From: CAWGXZ01 sp963826695
GTDB taxonomy: Bacteria > Pseudomonadota > Gammaproteobacteria > Burkholderiales > Burkholderiaceae_C
NCBI GenBank assembly: GCA_963826695.1
Contig: CAWGXZ010000006.1
Span: 186,001-250,000, forward strand
Length of the DNA: 64,000 nt
Direction of reading: 5' to 3'
Shown here: piece by piece, positions 29,485 to 37,356 of the stretch
Numbering within the stretch: the first letter of the stretch is position 1
Layout of the letters: every line of letters starts with the position of its first letter
Translations under genes and position numbers: made by a program
The notes under the pieces: model-generated
Told to the model about the DNA's origin: nothing
Database searches by the model: none
Seen by the model: the letters and a program-made list of their open reading frames with translations, nothing else

Positions 29485-29924
29485 TCAATTCTTTACAAAG
29501 TTGCTTGTCAGGCACGTACCGCCGTAGGCCCAGATAAGCCGCTCGCCGGAAGGGGTCGGGGTCAGGGTGCAGAATCCAGCTTCGGCAGTGATGCCCTTGT
29601 ACGCATTGGTCTCCGCAGAGATCACGCCAGCCCCGCTTACGGTCAGCGTTTTGAACGCCCCGGAGGCGCTAACTGCGGGGCAGCCGGGACACCGTTGCTG
29701 CCGGTTCCGCAGGTGCTAATGGCTGCACCGGAAGCAGGTGGAGCCGAGTTAAAGCACTCGGTGACCGCCAGCTTGTACGGCGCCATCGCGCCGATCACTT
29801 CGGTGTAAGCCGCCTTCTTTATGTAGTTCTGGTACGCCGGCAGTGCCACGGCAGCCAGGATGCCGATGATCGCCACGACGATCATCAGTTCGATGAGGGT
29901 AAAACCTTGTTGGACGCGTTTCAT
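29485..29924 (-). CDS. pilA: Type IV pilin major subunit, single-base frameshift
   Basis: ATG at 29924, seven bases after AAGGAG, starts MKRVQQGFTLIELMIVVAII. This is a class III signal: prepilin peptidase cleaves between Gly and Phe, and Glu5 of the mature protein is present. The frame breaks near 29661-29672, after NGVPAAPQL. One missing base restores ASGAFKTLTVSGAGVIS and the C-terminus GGTCLTSNFVKN. The repaired pilin has 146 residues and a C-terminal disulfide pair (CTLTPTPSG...GGTC). It has a sigma-54 promoter upstream and its own terminator, as usual for PilR-controlled pilins. The ligase remnants downstream suggest a glycosylated pilin. Confidence 0.9.
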
Positions 29925-29970
29925 GTGAGAACTCCTTGGAATGAGGTTGGGTGCGGTACGCATAGCTGGT

Positions 29971-29986
29971 TGCAGCGTCCGTGCCA
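29971..29986 (-). promoter_or_regulatory. Sigma-54 promoter of the pilin gene
   Basis: On the minus strand the site reads TGGCACGGACGCTGCA. It has the GG of the -24 box and the GC of the -12 box with exactly ten bases between, and the TGGCACG half is a perfect consensus. The only deviation is CTGCA for TTGCA. It lies about 47 bases upstream of the pilin ATG. PilS/PilR-type activation is expected from known pilA control; no pilSR gene is in the window. Confidence 0.8.
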
Positions 29987-30104
29987 GCCTCTTCGGCCGG
30001 GGAAAGCTCAGGTTGAAGTGAAAAATGTGACGAGATTTGTCGGGCAGGCCGCTACGTCGCGTCACATCGGGCCAACACCGACCAAAAACGTCAGCTCGAT
30101 CGCC

Positions 30105-30785
30105 TCACCCCTGCACGAACTCCATCCGCGTTCCCGCCAGCTCGATCACGTCGCCGCTTTTCAGCGGCACCGCCTCGCCGCCGCTCAAGGCGCGGCCGTT
30201 GACGGTCGGCTCGGCAGGGCCTTCGACGTGCGCGAAGACATAGCCGCTCGGGCGGCGGCTGATTGACGCCACTTGCACGCCGGGCTTGCCGACGGTGGTG
30301 ACCGGTTTGGTCAGCTTGACCTGGCGGCCGGCGGCAGCACCGCTCAGCACTCGAATCGAGGCCGGAACGTCCACCGTGCCGATCCCGCCGAAGCTGCTGG
30401 CGAAGCTCGTCGCCACCGGGCTGGCACCGTGGCCGCCCAGGGCGGCGAAGGCCGATTCGTCGCCGTTCATCACGGCGGTCTTCTCGTAATGCGCCGGCTC
30501 GTCGAGGACGTAGCGGATCTTGTACTTGCCGATCTCGACCGAGTCGTTGTTCGTCAGCTGCTGGCGCTTGACGGCCTTGCCGTTGATGTAGGTGCCGTTG
30601 GTGCTGTTCAGGTCCTCGATGAAGACGTCGGCGCCCACCATCTGCAGCACCGCGTGTTCGCCGCTCACCGCCAGGTTGTCGATGACGATGTCGTTGTAGG
30701 GCCGCCGCCCCAGGGTCGTCTTGTCCTTGGTGAGCTGCACTTCCTTGATCACCACGCCATCGAGCGATACGACGAGTTTTCCCAT
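30105..30785 (-). CDS. Protein with two FHA domains, the second degenerate
   Basis: ATG at 30785 gives 226 residues. The N-terminal FHA domain (about 20-95) keeps the phosphothreonine-binding residues in TTLGRRPYNDIVI, SGEHAVLQ and NSTNGTYING. A second FHA-like domain (about 140-225: RVLSGAAAGRQVKLTKPVTTVG, TVNGRALSGGEAVPLKSGDVIEL) lacks the canonical Ser/His pair and probably does not bind phosphothreonine. It lies 67 bases downstream of the PP2C phosphatase and follows a Ser/Thr kinase. A role as phospho-reader in the same pathway is inferred. No T6SS gene is present. Confidence 0.9.
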   Translation of the reverse strand: MGKLVVSLDGVVIKEVQLTKDKTTLGRRPYNDIVIDNLAVSGEHAVLQMVGADVFIEDLNSTNGTYINGKAVKRQQLTNNDSVEIGKYKIRYVLDEPAHYEKTAVMNGDESAFAALGGHGASPVATSFASSFGGIGTVDVPASIRVLSGAAAGRQVKLTKPVTTVGKPGVQVASISRRPSGYVFAHVEGPAEPTVNGRALSGGEAVPLKSGDVIELAGTRMEFVQG

Positions 30786-30852
30786 GCTCAATCCCTGAAT
30801 CCAAGCCCGCCAGCCAGCGATGGAGCGGCAATCCGCTCAGTGCGTAAAACGG

Positions 30853-31617
30853 TCACCACGGGAGGGCCGCTGCACGTCCCTTCACCCGCACCAGTATCAC
30901 GGCGATATTATCGTGGCCGCCCGCAGCATTGGCGGCGTCGACCAGCGAGCTGCCGAGCGTGTCGAGCGATCCACCGGCGCCGAGCAGTTGCTGAAGCTGC
31001 TCGTCGGAGAGCATGTCGGTCAGCCCGTCGGAACAGAGCAGGAACACGTCGCCCTCGGCCAGGGGATGCAAGTGCATCTCCAGCTCGACTTCCGGATCGA
31101 TGCCGACCGCCCGGGTGACCAGGTTCTTGTGAGCCGAACCGGCGGCGTCGCTCGCGGAAATGAGTCCGGCATCGACCTGCTCCTGCAGCAGTGAATGGTC
31201 CCTGGATATTTGCTCGAGGCGACCGGCCCTCCAGCGGTAGGCGCGCGAGTCGCCGGCATGCGCAAGCAGAAGTTCATCGTTGTGAAAGACCGCAACGACG
31301 ATCGTCGTCGCCATGCCCGCGCATCGCAGGTCCTCGGCTGACGTTGCGTAGATAGCGCGGTTGGCGACGTCAACCGCACCGCCCACTGCCATGCGCAGCA
31401 GCCTTTCGTCTGCGGCGTGCGGCAATTCGGACAGCCGCGCCGCCAGCTCACGGGCAACGATCGACGTGGCCATCGAACTCGCCACCTCGCCGGCGCTGTA
31501 GCCGCCCATGCCGTCGGCCAGCACGGCGATCCCGGCTGCAGCGTCGACGATGACGGCGTCCTCGTTGTTGCCGCGATGCCGCCCGGTATCGGTCGCACTG
31601 AAAAACGCAAGGTCCAT
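30853..31617 (-). CDS. PP2C-family Ser/Thr protein phosphatase
   Basis: ATG at 31617 gives 254 residues starting MDLAFFSATDTGRHRGNNED. All PPM metal-binding motifs are present: RGNNEDA, LADGMGGYSAGE, HAGDSRAYRW, LLCSDGLTD and GGHDNIAVI. It is a soluble stand-alone phosphatase, expected to reverse the action of the kinase encoded just upstream (31679-32713). The gap between the two genes is 61 bases. The open frame extends further upstream, but that part overlaps the kinase and is not conserved. Confidence 0.93.
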   Translation of the reverse strand: MDLAFFSATDTGRHRGNNEDAVIVDAAAGIAVLADGMGGYSAGEVASSMATSIVARELAARLSELPHAADERLLRMAVGGAVDVANRAIYATSAEDLRCAGMATTIVVAVFHNDELLLAHAGDSRAYRWRAGRLEQISRDHSLLQEQVDAGLISASDAAGSAHKNLVTRAVGIDPEVELEMHLHPLAEGDVFLLCSDGLTDMLSDEQLQQLLGAGGSLDTLGSSLVDAANAAGGHDNIAVILVRVKGRAAALPW

Positions 31618-31678
31618 GCTGGCGATCGCAGAAAGCCCTGCGGAAAGTCCGGTCGGGGTGGCTGAATTGTGCAGTGCT

Positions 31679-32713
31679 TCAGGGGCGCACGGCGACGGCA
31701 CCTGGCGCCCCGGCTGCCTGCGCATCGCTTGCGCTGCATTGCTCCCCCGCATCGCGCAGCGCCTCGGCAAACTGCTCGCCATCCGGAAAACGCAAGGCGC
31801 GGTCCTTCTGCAACGCCCGGGCAAGCACGTCACCGACGAAGGCGGGCAAATCCGGTCGATAACGGGCAAGGGGTGGGGCCGCATCGGTGACGATCGCACG
31901 CATCAGCTGCGAAATCGATTCCTCCTGGTGTGGCAACTGGCCGGTCAGCATTTCGAACAGCACAACTCCAAGCGAATAGAGGTCGGCGCGGCCGTCGAGC
32001 GGCTCACCAAGCAACTGCTCCGGGGCCATGTAGCTCGGCGAGCCGAGCATCATGCCGGTACGCGTCAGGCTGCCCTCCGCCGTATGAGCAATGCCGAAGT
32101 CCGTCACCTTGACGCTATCTGTGGGCAGATCGACCATCAAATTTGCGGGCTTGATGTCGCGGTGAATGACGCCCTGCGTGTGCGCATAGGCGAGCGCGCG
32201 TGCCAGGCGTGCTGTGATCGCCAGTACCTGCTCGACTGGAAGCAGCGCATCCGCTCGGCAGTGAACCCGAAGATCGCTGCCGCCCAGAAGCTCCATGACG
32301 ATGTACGCATGGTGATCTTGCTGCCCCACCTCGCGAACGGCGACGATATCCGGATGCTCCAGGCGTCGCGCCGCCTCTGCTTCGCGGAAAAAGCGATCCG
32401 GTATCGCAGCTTGCGTGCTGCTTGCCACCGAGTCGACTGTCACCGTCTTGATGGCGACTCGTGCGCCCGTGGCTGTGTCGCTGGCGCAATAGACCGTGCC
32501 CATCGCGCCTTGGGCCAGTACCTGCTCGATCGTGTAGCGGCCCAGTCGAACGGGCGCACCAAGCTGCAGGCTGAACCCCGCGGCAGCGGGAGCGCTCGAG
32601 GAGACTGGCGCTTGGGCGTGGACATTGCGTTCCGCTAAGCGCTCGGCGCCCGCCCAGAGCCGCATCTTCGTACCGATGCGTAGCAGGCGACCGAAGTACC
32701 GATCAGAACCCAT
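31679..32713 (-). CDS. Ser/Thr protein kinase
   Basis: ATG at 32713 gives 344 residues. An N-terminal leader (about 1-55: MGSDRYFGRLLRIGTKMRLW, then an Ala/Ser-rich linker) precedes a Hanks-type kinase domain. The motifs are AQGAMGTVY, VAIKTV, HRDIKPANLM, VTDFGIAHT and SYMAPEQL. No transmembrane helix or extracellular sensor is visible after the catalytic domain, so it is probably cytosolic. It sits with PP2C and FHA genes, forming a writer-eraser-reader set, downstream of two TerC genes. An in-frame extension to 32914 exists but lacks family support. Confidence 0.92.
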   Translation of the reverse strand: MGSDRYFGRLLRIGTKMRLWAGAERLAERNVHAQAPVSSSAPAAAGFSLQLGAPVRLGRYTIEQVLAQGAMGTVYCASDTATGARVAIKTVTVDSVASSTQAAIPDRFFREAEAARRLEHPDIVAVREVGQQDHHAYIVMELLGGSDLRVHCRADALLPVEQVLAITARLARALAYAHTQGVIHRDIKPANLMVDLPTDSVKVTDFGIAHTAEGSLTRTGMMLGSPSYMAPEQLLGEPLDGRADLYSLGVVLFEMLTGQLPHQEESISQLMRAIVTDAAPPLARYRPDLPAFVGDVLARALQKDRALRFPDGEQFAEALRDAGEQCSASDAQAAGAPGAVAVRP

Positions 32714-32897
32714 TAGGAATCCATAGCAAAGGCTTGCCTGCGCATTTTCCCCAGTAATGTATTCAAGGTCTGGAGGGGGTAGCGCAATGCAAAGGCGCGA
32801 TGGGTTCGGAAGCACATCCGCACGCCAGACTGCACGCAGAGCCAAGCGCTCGGCAGCTACCGATGCGACCGCCTGCGGAGCGACCCGAGAGCCGCAT

Positions 32898-33350
32898 TCA
32901 ATCCGCAAGCGCAAGCATTGCGCTCAGGCCCGTGGTCAGCGCGATCGTGACCGTCCAGCCGTCAGGCTGCGCCGGCGCCTGCCCTCGGGTGAGCGGCTCC
33001 GGCGTGCGACCCAGGCAGGGCCTGCGCCCATCGATCAACCGCAGCCCGCTGTGCTGCCTTGAAAGCTCGCGTGCCAGCGCAATCAGCGACCCTTCGGCGA
33101 CCACACTGATCACCTGGTCGGCACCACCCTGCCAAGACAGCGGATCGATTCCAGCAATCAGCTCGACGGACCAGCGCTGCTGCCACTGTCGGCGCGCCGA
33201 CTTCGAGAGCCAACGACCAATGTGCCGCGTCAACGGGGGCGGACAGACGACCAGGACGAACAACACGGGACCGGTACGACCAGCCAGCAACGGCTGCAGC
33301 ATGCGACGCGCATACGGCGCGTCGTTGACGAAAACTGCAATCTTCTCCAT
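32898..33350 (-). CDS. Hypothetical protein coupled to TerC, possibly universal-stress-like
   Basis: ATG at 33350 shares its A with the TGA stop of the upstream TerC gene (TGATG), so translation is coupled. The 150-residue product starts MEKIAVFVNDAPYARRMLQP. Hydrophobic strands (VLFVLVVCPPPL, ADQVISVVAEG, WTVTIALTTGL) alternate with helices (ALARELSRQHSG). This resembles a universal-stress or nucleotide-binding alpha/beta fold, but no family motif is certain. The divergent TerC gene at 35217 carries a UspA domain, so this may be a detached counterpart. The function is unknown. Confidence 0.65.
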   Translation of the reverse strand: MEKIAVFVNDAPYARRMLQPLLAGRTGPVLFVLVVCPPPLTRHIGRWLSKSARRQWQQRWSVELIAGIDPLSWQGGADQVISVVAEGSLIALARELSRQHSGLRLIDGRRPCLGRTPEPLTRGQAPAQPDGWTVTIALTTGLSAMLALAD

Positions 33351-34072
33351 CACACCCTCCTGATCGGCGCAACCACACCTGCATTGGCGATTGCAGGCGG
33401 CGAAAGCGGCTTCCGGCCGGCGCGCCATCCGGCGCCGAGCACCCCGGTAATGACAACCGCCTGGATAACGACAGCAAGGGCCGGAAAACGACCGAAAAAC
33501 GTCGCCAGCAGTGGCTCCGAGGTGATCATCTTTGCCGCGGTGAAGGACAGTACGGCAGCACCCGCGTACGTGATGAACGCATAGCGCTCGACCAATCGAA
33601 GCATCAGTGTGCTGCCCCAGACCATGATCGGCACGCTGATCAACAAGCCGAGTACCACCAGATCCATTCGCCCGTGCGCTGCGCCGGCAACGCCGAGGAC
33701 GTTGTCGACTCCCATCAAAGCATCGGCGACAACGATCGTTCGCATCGCGGCGGCGAACGTGCTGGCGGGCACACCATGCGCCGTGCTGTCTTTGGATGCC
33801 GGTGCAAGCAGCCGATAGGCGATCCAGATCAGCCCGATACCGCCAACGAGCATCAGCGCGGGGACGCGCAGCAACCAGATGACGCCCATCGTCATCAACG
33901 CTCGAAGCGCAATAGCACCGACGGTGCCCCAGACGATCGCCCGCTTCTGCAGTCTGGCGGGCAAGCGCCGGGCAGTCAGCGCGATCACGATTGCGTTATC
34001 GCCCGCGAGGACCAGATCGATCAGAACGATCGACAACAGCATCGACAGCCATTCGGCCGAGAACGTATCCAT
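33350..34072 (-). CDS. TerC-family integral membrane protein (copy A)
   Basis: ATG at 34072 gives 240 residues with about seven hydrophobic helices. The two conserved acidic membrane motifs are LAGDNAIVIALTARRLP (near residue 22) and VADALMGVDNVLGVAGAA (about 130). TerC proteins are linked to metal-ion export, notably manganese, and to tellurite resistance. This copy has more diverged motifs than the other two here. It lies 257 bases downstream of TerC copy B on the same strand and is coupled to the gene at 32898-33350. Confidence 0.9.
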   Translation of the reverse strand: MDTFSAEWLSMLLSIVLIDLVLAGDNAIVIALTARRLPARLQKRAIVWGTVGAIALRALMTMGVIWLLRVPALMLVGGIGLIWIAYRLLAPASKDSTAHGVPASTFAAAMRTIVVADALMGVDNVLGVAGAAHGRMDLVVLGLLISVPIMVWGSTLMLRLVERYAFITYAGAAVLSFTAAKMITSEPLLATFFGRFPALAVVIQAVVITGVLGAGWRAGRKPLSPPAIANAGVVAPIRRV

Positions 34073-34329
34073 GCCAGCTCCAGCAACTTGCACGACGGAC
34101 GATGCAAGCCACTCGGCAGGCGGAGGATCGGACGGCAACCTCGAGCCTGCCGCGGGCGGCGTGCATCGAAGGTCTTGCTCGGCATGGAGTCCCTGTTCTG
34201 GCCCCGGACACCGGAAGCAATGCTTCGTCTTGACGGCGTACGGCACTCTGGCGTCACGCGTGCGCGGCGCCCGGGTCGAGCTACTCCCCTTCTGGAATCA
34301 GTATACCGGGGTGCCGGCGCAGCAGGTCG

Positions 34330-35028
34330 CTAATCGATGCGGTCGCCAGCGGCGCGGGCGCGAGCCTGCCGCTGGCACCAGATACCGAGTGCAACGACCG
34401 TCAGGGCGCCGACGACACCCGCTATGTCGATTGCGGCATGCGGAAGCTCGCCGAAGTACCCCGCCACCGCTGGGTCGGTCAGCAGCATTTCGCCAGCGAG
34501 GAAGCCGAGCAATGCCGCCCCGAGCGTGATGATGAGGGGGAAGCGCTCCATCAACCGCATCACCAGCGTGCTGCCGAAAATGATCAGGGGAATGCTGACC
34601 CCGAGGCCGATAACCAGCAGCGTCACATTGCCCTTGGCAGCCGCGGCGACGGCAAGCACGTTGTCCAGGCTCATCACCAGGTCGGCCACCAAAATCGTGC
34701 GGATTGCAGCCAGAAGACCGCCCGTCTCCTGAGAATCGACATCGGAGCCGGTGTCCTCCGAGAGCAGCGAGACACCGATGTAGAGCAGCAGCAAGCCGCC
34801 GATCAGCTTGAGATAAGGCAGGACGAGCAGCTGCACGGCGATCAGGGTCAGCACGATGCGCATCACGATCGCCGCCGCGCTGCCCCAAAAGATTGCTTTC
34901 GACTGCTGGTGCGCTGGAAGCGCCCTGGCGGCGAGCGCGATCACGACAGCGTTGTCGCCCGATAGCACGACGTTGGCAAGGACGATCGAGCCGAGAGCGG
35001 CCCACCAGGTGGCTGAAGTGAAATCCAT
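34330..35028 (-). CDS. TerC-family integral membrane protein (copy B, YjbE-like)
   Basis: ATG at 35028 gives 232 residues starting MDFTSATWWAALGSIVLANV. The conserved motifs are LSGDNAVVIALAARALP and DLVMSLDNVLAVAAAAKGN, whose Asp residues probably bind a divalent metal. It is close in sequence to the TerC half of the fusion at 35217-36356, so the two are recent paralogues. The genes are divergent with 188 bases between start codons, suggesting shared regulation. Metal export is inferred from the family. Confidence 0.92.
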   Translation of the reverse strand: MDFTSATWWAALGSIVLANVVLSGDNAVVIALAARALPAHQQSKAIFWGSAAAIVMRIVLTLIAVQLLVLPYLKLIGGLLLLYIGVSLLSEDTGSDVDSQETGGLLAAIRTILVADLVMSLDNVLAVAAAAKGNVTLLVIGLGVSIPLIIFGSTLVMRLMERFPLIITLGAALLGFLAGEMLLTDPAVAGYFGELPHAAIDIAGVVGALTVVALGIWCQRQARARAAGDRID

Positions 35029-35216
35029 AATAGGCCTGCAGATTGCAACGATCCTGCCGTCGCCAGCAGGGCTGCTGCTTTCGATTCTAGGAGTGCACGA
35101 CAACTGGGGGTCTCGTGTGCATGGGCGATCGCCTTGACGCCATGTACGCTTGCCGGCATTCTCGCCACCCCGAAAAGTGCGGCGATCATCAATCACATGA
35201 AAAACAGGAGACAACG

Positions 35217-36356
35217 ATGAGTTACACGAGCCCTGAGTTCTGGGTGGCCCTGATGCAGATCATTGGCGTCAACATCGTGCTGTCCGGCGACAACGCAGTG
35301 GTAATCGCGCTCGCAGCGCGCGGCCTGCCACCAGATCAGCAGAAGAAGGCAGTCGCGTGGGGCAGTGGAGCCGCCGTCGTCATGCGGATCGGCCTGACGA
35401 TCGTTGCCGTCCAACTGCTGGCGCTTCCCTATCTGAAGCTGGTTGGCGCGGTCTTGCTGCTATGGATCGCGGTCCAGCTCCTGTTGCCGGAGGATTCCGA
35501 AGAAGGCCACGGGGCAGCCGTCGGAACGCTCGGCGCTGCAGTCCGCACCATCTTGATTGCCGACCTCGTGATGAGCCTCGACAACGTCATTGCAGTGGCA
35601 GCGGCGGCCAAGGGGAACACGATGCTTCTTATCGTGGGCTTGGCAATTTCGATCCCGCTCGTGGTCTTCGCCAGCCGGCTGTTGCTGACGTTGATGGAGC
35701 GCTACCCGGTGATCATCACGTTCGGTGCGGCCCTCCTCGGCTGGGTTGCGGGCGAGATGGCAGTCAGCGATCCGTCGGTAAAGAACTGGGTCGATACCAA
35801 CGCCCATTTCCTGCACTACGCAGCGCCCGCAGCCGGGGCCGCCTTGGTGCTTGCGATCGGCAAATTGATGGCCATGCGCAGCCAGCCGACGGTGGCGACG
35901 ACCGCGATCGCACCGCATGTTGCAACCTCGCTGCAGCGGATCCTCCTCGCGGTGGACGGGTCGGGTGGGGCCGAGCAGGCTACCCGGCAGGTGATCACCA
36001 TGCAGCAGGGACTGCGCGACGCGGCTGCTTTCCAGCTGCATCTGGTCAACGTGCAGCGGCCGGTATCAGGCGATGTCTCGAGCTTCGTTGCTGCGCAGTC
36101 GCTGGAGGATTACCACCACGAGCGCAGCGAGACCGCCATGCTGCCCGCGCGCGAGTTGCTGCGTGCGGCCGGTATCGCGTTTCAGGAGCATCGCGCGGTT
36201 GGCGAACCTGGCCGCACGATCGCCGACCTGGCCGCAACCAATAACTGCAACGTGATCGTGCTCGGGGCACGCGGACTCGGGTCGCACACCGGGAGCGGGT
36301 CGGTGGTGCGGAGCCTGCTCGACAACGCCGCGGTTCCGGTGCTGGTCGTCAGGTAA
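35217..36356 (+). CDS. TerC membrane protein fused to a UspA domain
   Basis: ATG at 35217, preceded by AGGAG, gives 379 residues. Residues 1-235 are TerC (LSGDNAVVIALAARGLPPDQ, DLVMSLDNVIAVAAAAKGN). Residues about 243-379 are a universal stress domain starting RILLAVDGSGGAEQATRQV. The nucleotide loop GARGLGSHTGSGSVVRSLL is slightly shorter than the G-x2-G-x9-GS consensus. The domain pair suggests stress- or nucleotide-linked control of a metal transporter at the membrane. A weak hairpin follows, then the convergent sucD gene. Confidence 0.93.
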   Translation: MSYTSPEFWVALMQIIGVNIVLSGDNAVVIALAARGLPPDQQKKAVAWGSGAAVVMRIGLTIVAVQLLALPYLKLVGAVLLLWIAVQLLLPEDSEEGHGAAVGTLGAAVRTILIADLVMSLDNVIAVAAAAKGNTMLLIVGLAISIPLVVFASRLLLTLMERYPVIITFGAALLGWVAGEMAVSDPSVKNWVDTNAHFLHYAAPAAGAALVLAIGKLMAMRSQPTVATTAIAPHVATSLQRILLAVDGSGGAEQATRQVITMQQGLRDAAAFQLHLVNVQRPVSGDVSSFVAAQSLEDYHHERSETAMLPARELLRAAGIAFQEHRAVGEPGRTIADLAATNNCNVIVLGARGLGSHTGSGSVVRSLLDNAAVPVLVVR

Positions 36357-36365
36357 TCCGTTGGA

Positions 36366-36394
36366 GATTGGCGCGCCGCTGCGGTGCGCCAATC
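36366..36394. terminator. Possible hairpin between terC-uspA and sucD
   Basis: A 9-bp stem GATTGGCGC / GCGCCAATC encloses an 11-base loop, between the convergent TerC-UspA and sucD stops. No good T-run follows on either strand, so it may be only a transcript-end hairpin. Confidence 0.4.
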
Positions 36395-36423
36395 CACACG
36401 CCTTCAGATCAGGCGTCGCCGGC

Positions 36424-37318
36424 TCAGAGCAGGGCCTTAAGCAACTTGCCCATTTCAGATGGATTGCGAGTGACGACGAAGCCGCACTCCTCCATCACCT
36501 GCAGCTTGGCATCTGCTGTATCGGCTCCGCCGGAAATCAGTGCCCCGGCATGGCCCATGCGCTTTCCCGGCGGGGCGGTGACGCCGGCGATGAAGCCGAC
36601 GATCGGCTTCTTCATGTGATCCCGGCACCAGCGCGCCGCCTCGGCCTCGTCGGGGCCGCCGATCTCGCCGATCATGATCACCGCGTCCGTTTCCGGATCG
36701 TCGTTGAACAGCTTCATGACGTCGATGTGCTTGAGGCCGTTGATCGGGTCGCCGCCGATGCCCACTGCACTCGACTGGCCGAGCCCGATGTCGGTGAGCT
36801 GCGCCACCGCTTCATACGTCAGCGTACCCGAGCGCGAAACGACGCCGATCCGCCCGGCACGGTGGATATGACCGGGCATGATGCCGATCTTGATTTCGTC
36901 CGGTGTGATCAGCCCGGGGCAGTTGGGACCCAGAAGCAGTGTCTTCTTGCCGCCGGCGGCTTCCTTGGCCTTCATCCGGTTGCGGACCTCGAGCATGTCG
37001 CGCACCGGGAATGCCCTCGGTAATGCAGATCGCCAGGTCGAGGTCGGCTTCCACGGCTTCCCAGATCGCTGCCGCCGCGCCCGCCGGCGGTACATAGATC
37101 ACGCTGACCGTGGCACCGGTGGTCGAGGCGGCTTCGCGAACGCTGGCAAAGATCGGGATGCCTTCGAACTTCTCGCCTGCCTTCTTCGGGTTGACGCCGG
37201 CCACGAAGCAGTTGCGACCGTTGGCGTACTCGACGCACATCCGGGTGTGGAACTGCCCTGTCTTGCCGGTAATTCCCTGCGTGATGACCCGGGTGTTCTT
37301 GTCGATCAGGATGGACAT
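36424..37318 (-). CDS. sucD: Succinyl-CoA ligase alpha subunit, single-base frameshift
   Basis: SucD binds CoA and carries the phosphorylated His of this TCA-cycle enzyme. From ATG 37318 the frame reads MSILIDKNTRVITQGITGKT through to AICITEGIP near 37010. The family continuation VRDMLEVRNRMK is in the next frame. One extra base in the CCGGG run at 37004-37009 explains this, and removing it gives 297 residues. The active-site His lies in KRMGHAGALISGG. sucC lies 38 bases upstream in the same operon. Loss of this TCA enzyme is unlikely, so a consensus error is favoured. Confidence 0.95.
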
Positions 37319-37356
37319 GGTGCTTTCCTTGTGCGGTTCGATTCAGGCGGCTCGTT

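Noticed and set aside
29925..30065. Upstream extension of the pilin frame
   Set aside because: It would place about 47 residues before the prepilin signal and would cover the sigma-54 promoter.
30105..32713. Type VI secretion signalling set (PpkA/PppA/Fha)
   Set aside because: The kinase, phosphatase and FHA types fit, but no T6SS structural gene is nearby and the kinase lacks a PpkA-like C-terminus.
35029..35216. Possible yybP-ykoY manganese riboswitch between the divergent TerC genes
   Set aside because: TerC genes often have one, but I could not find the conserved GGGGAGTAG and closing motifs on either strand.
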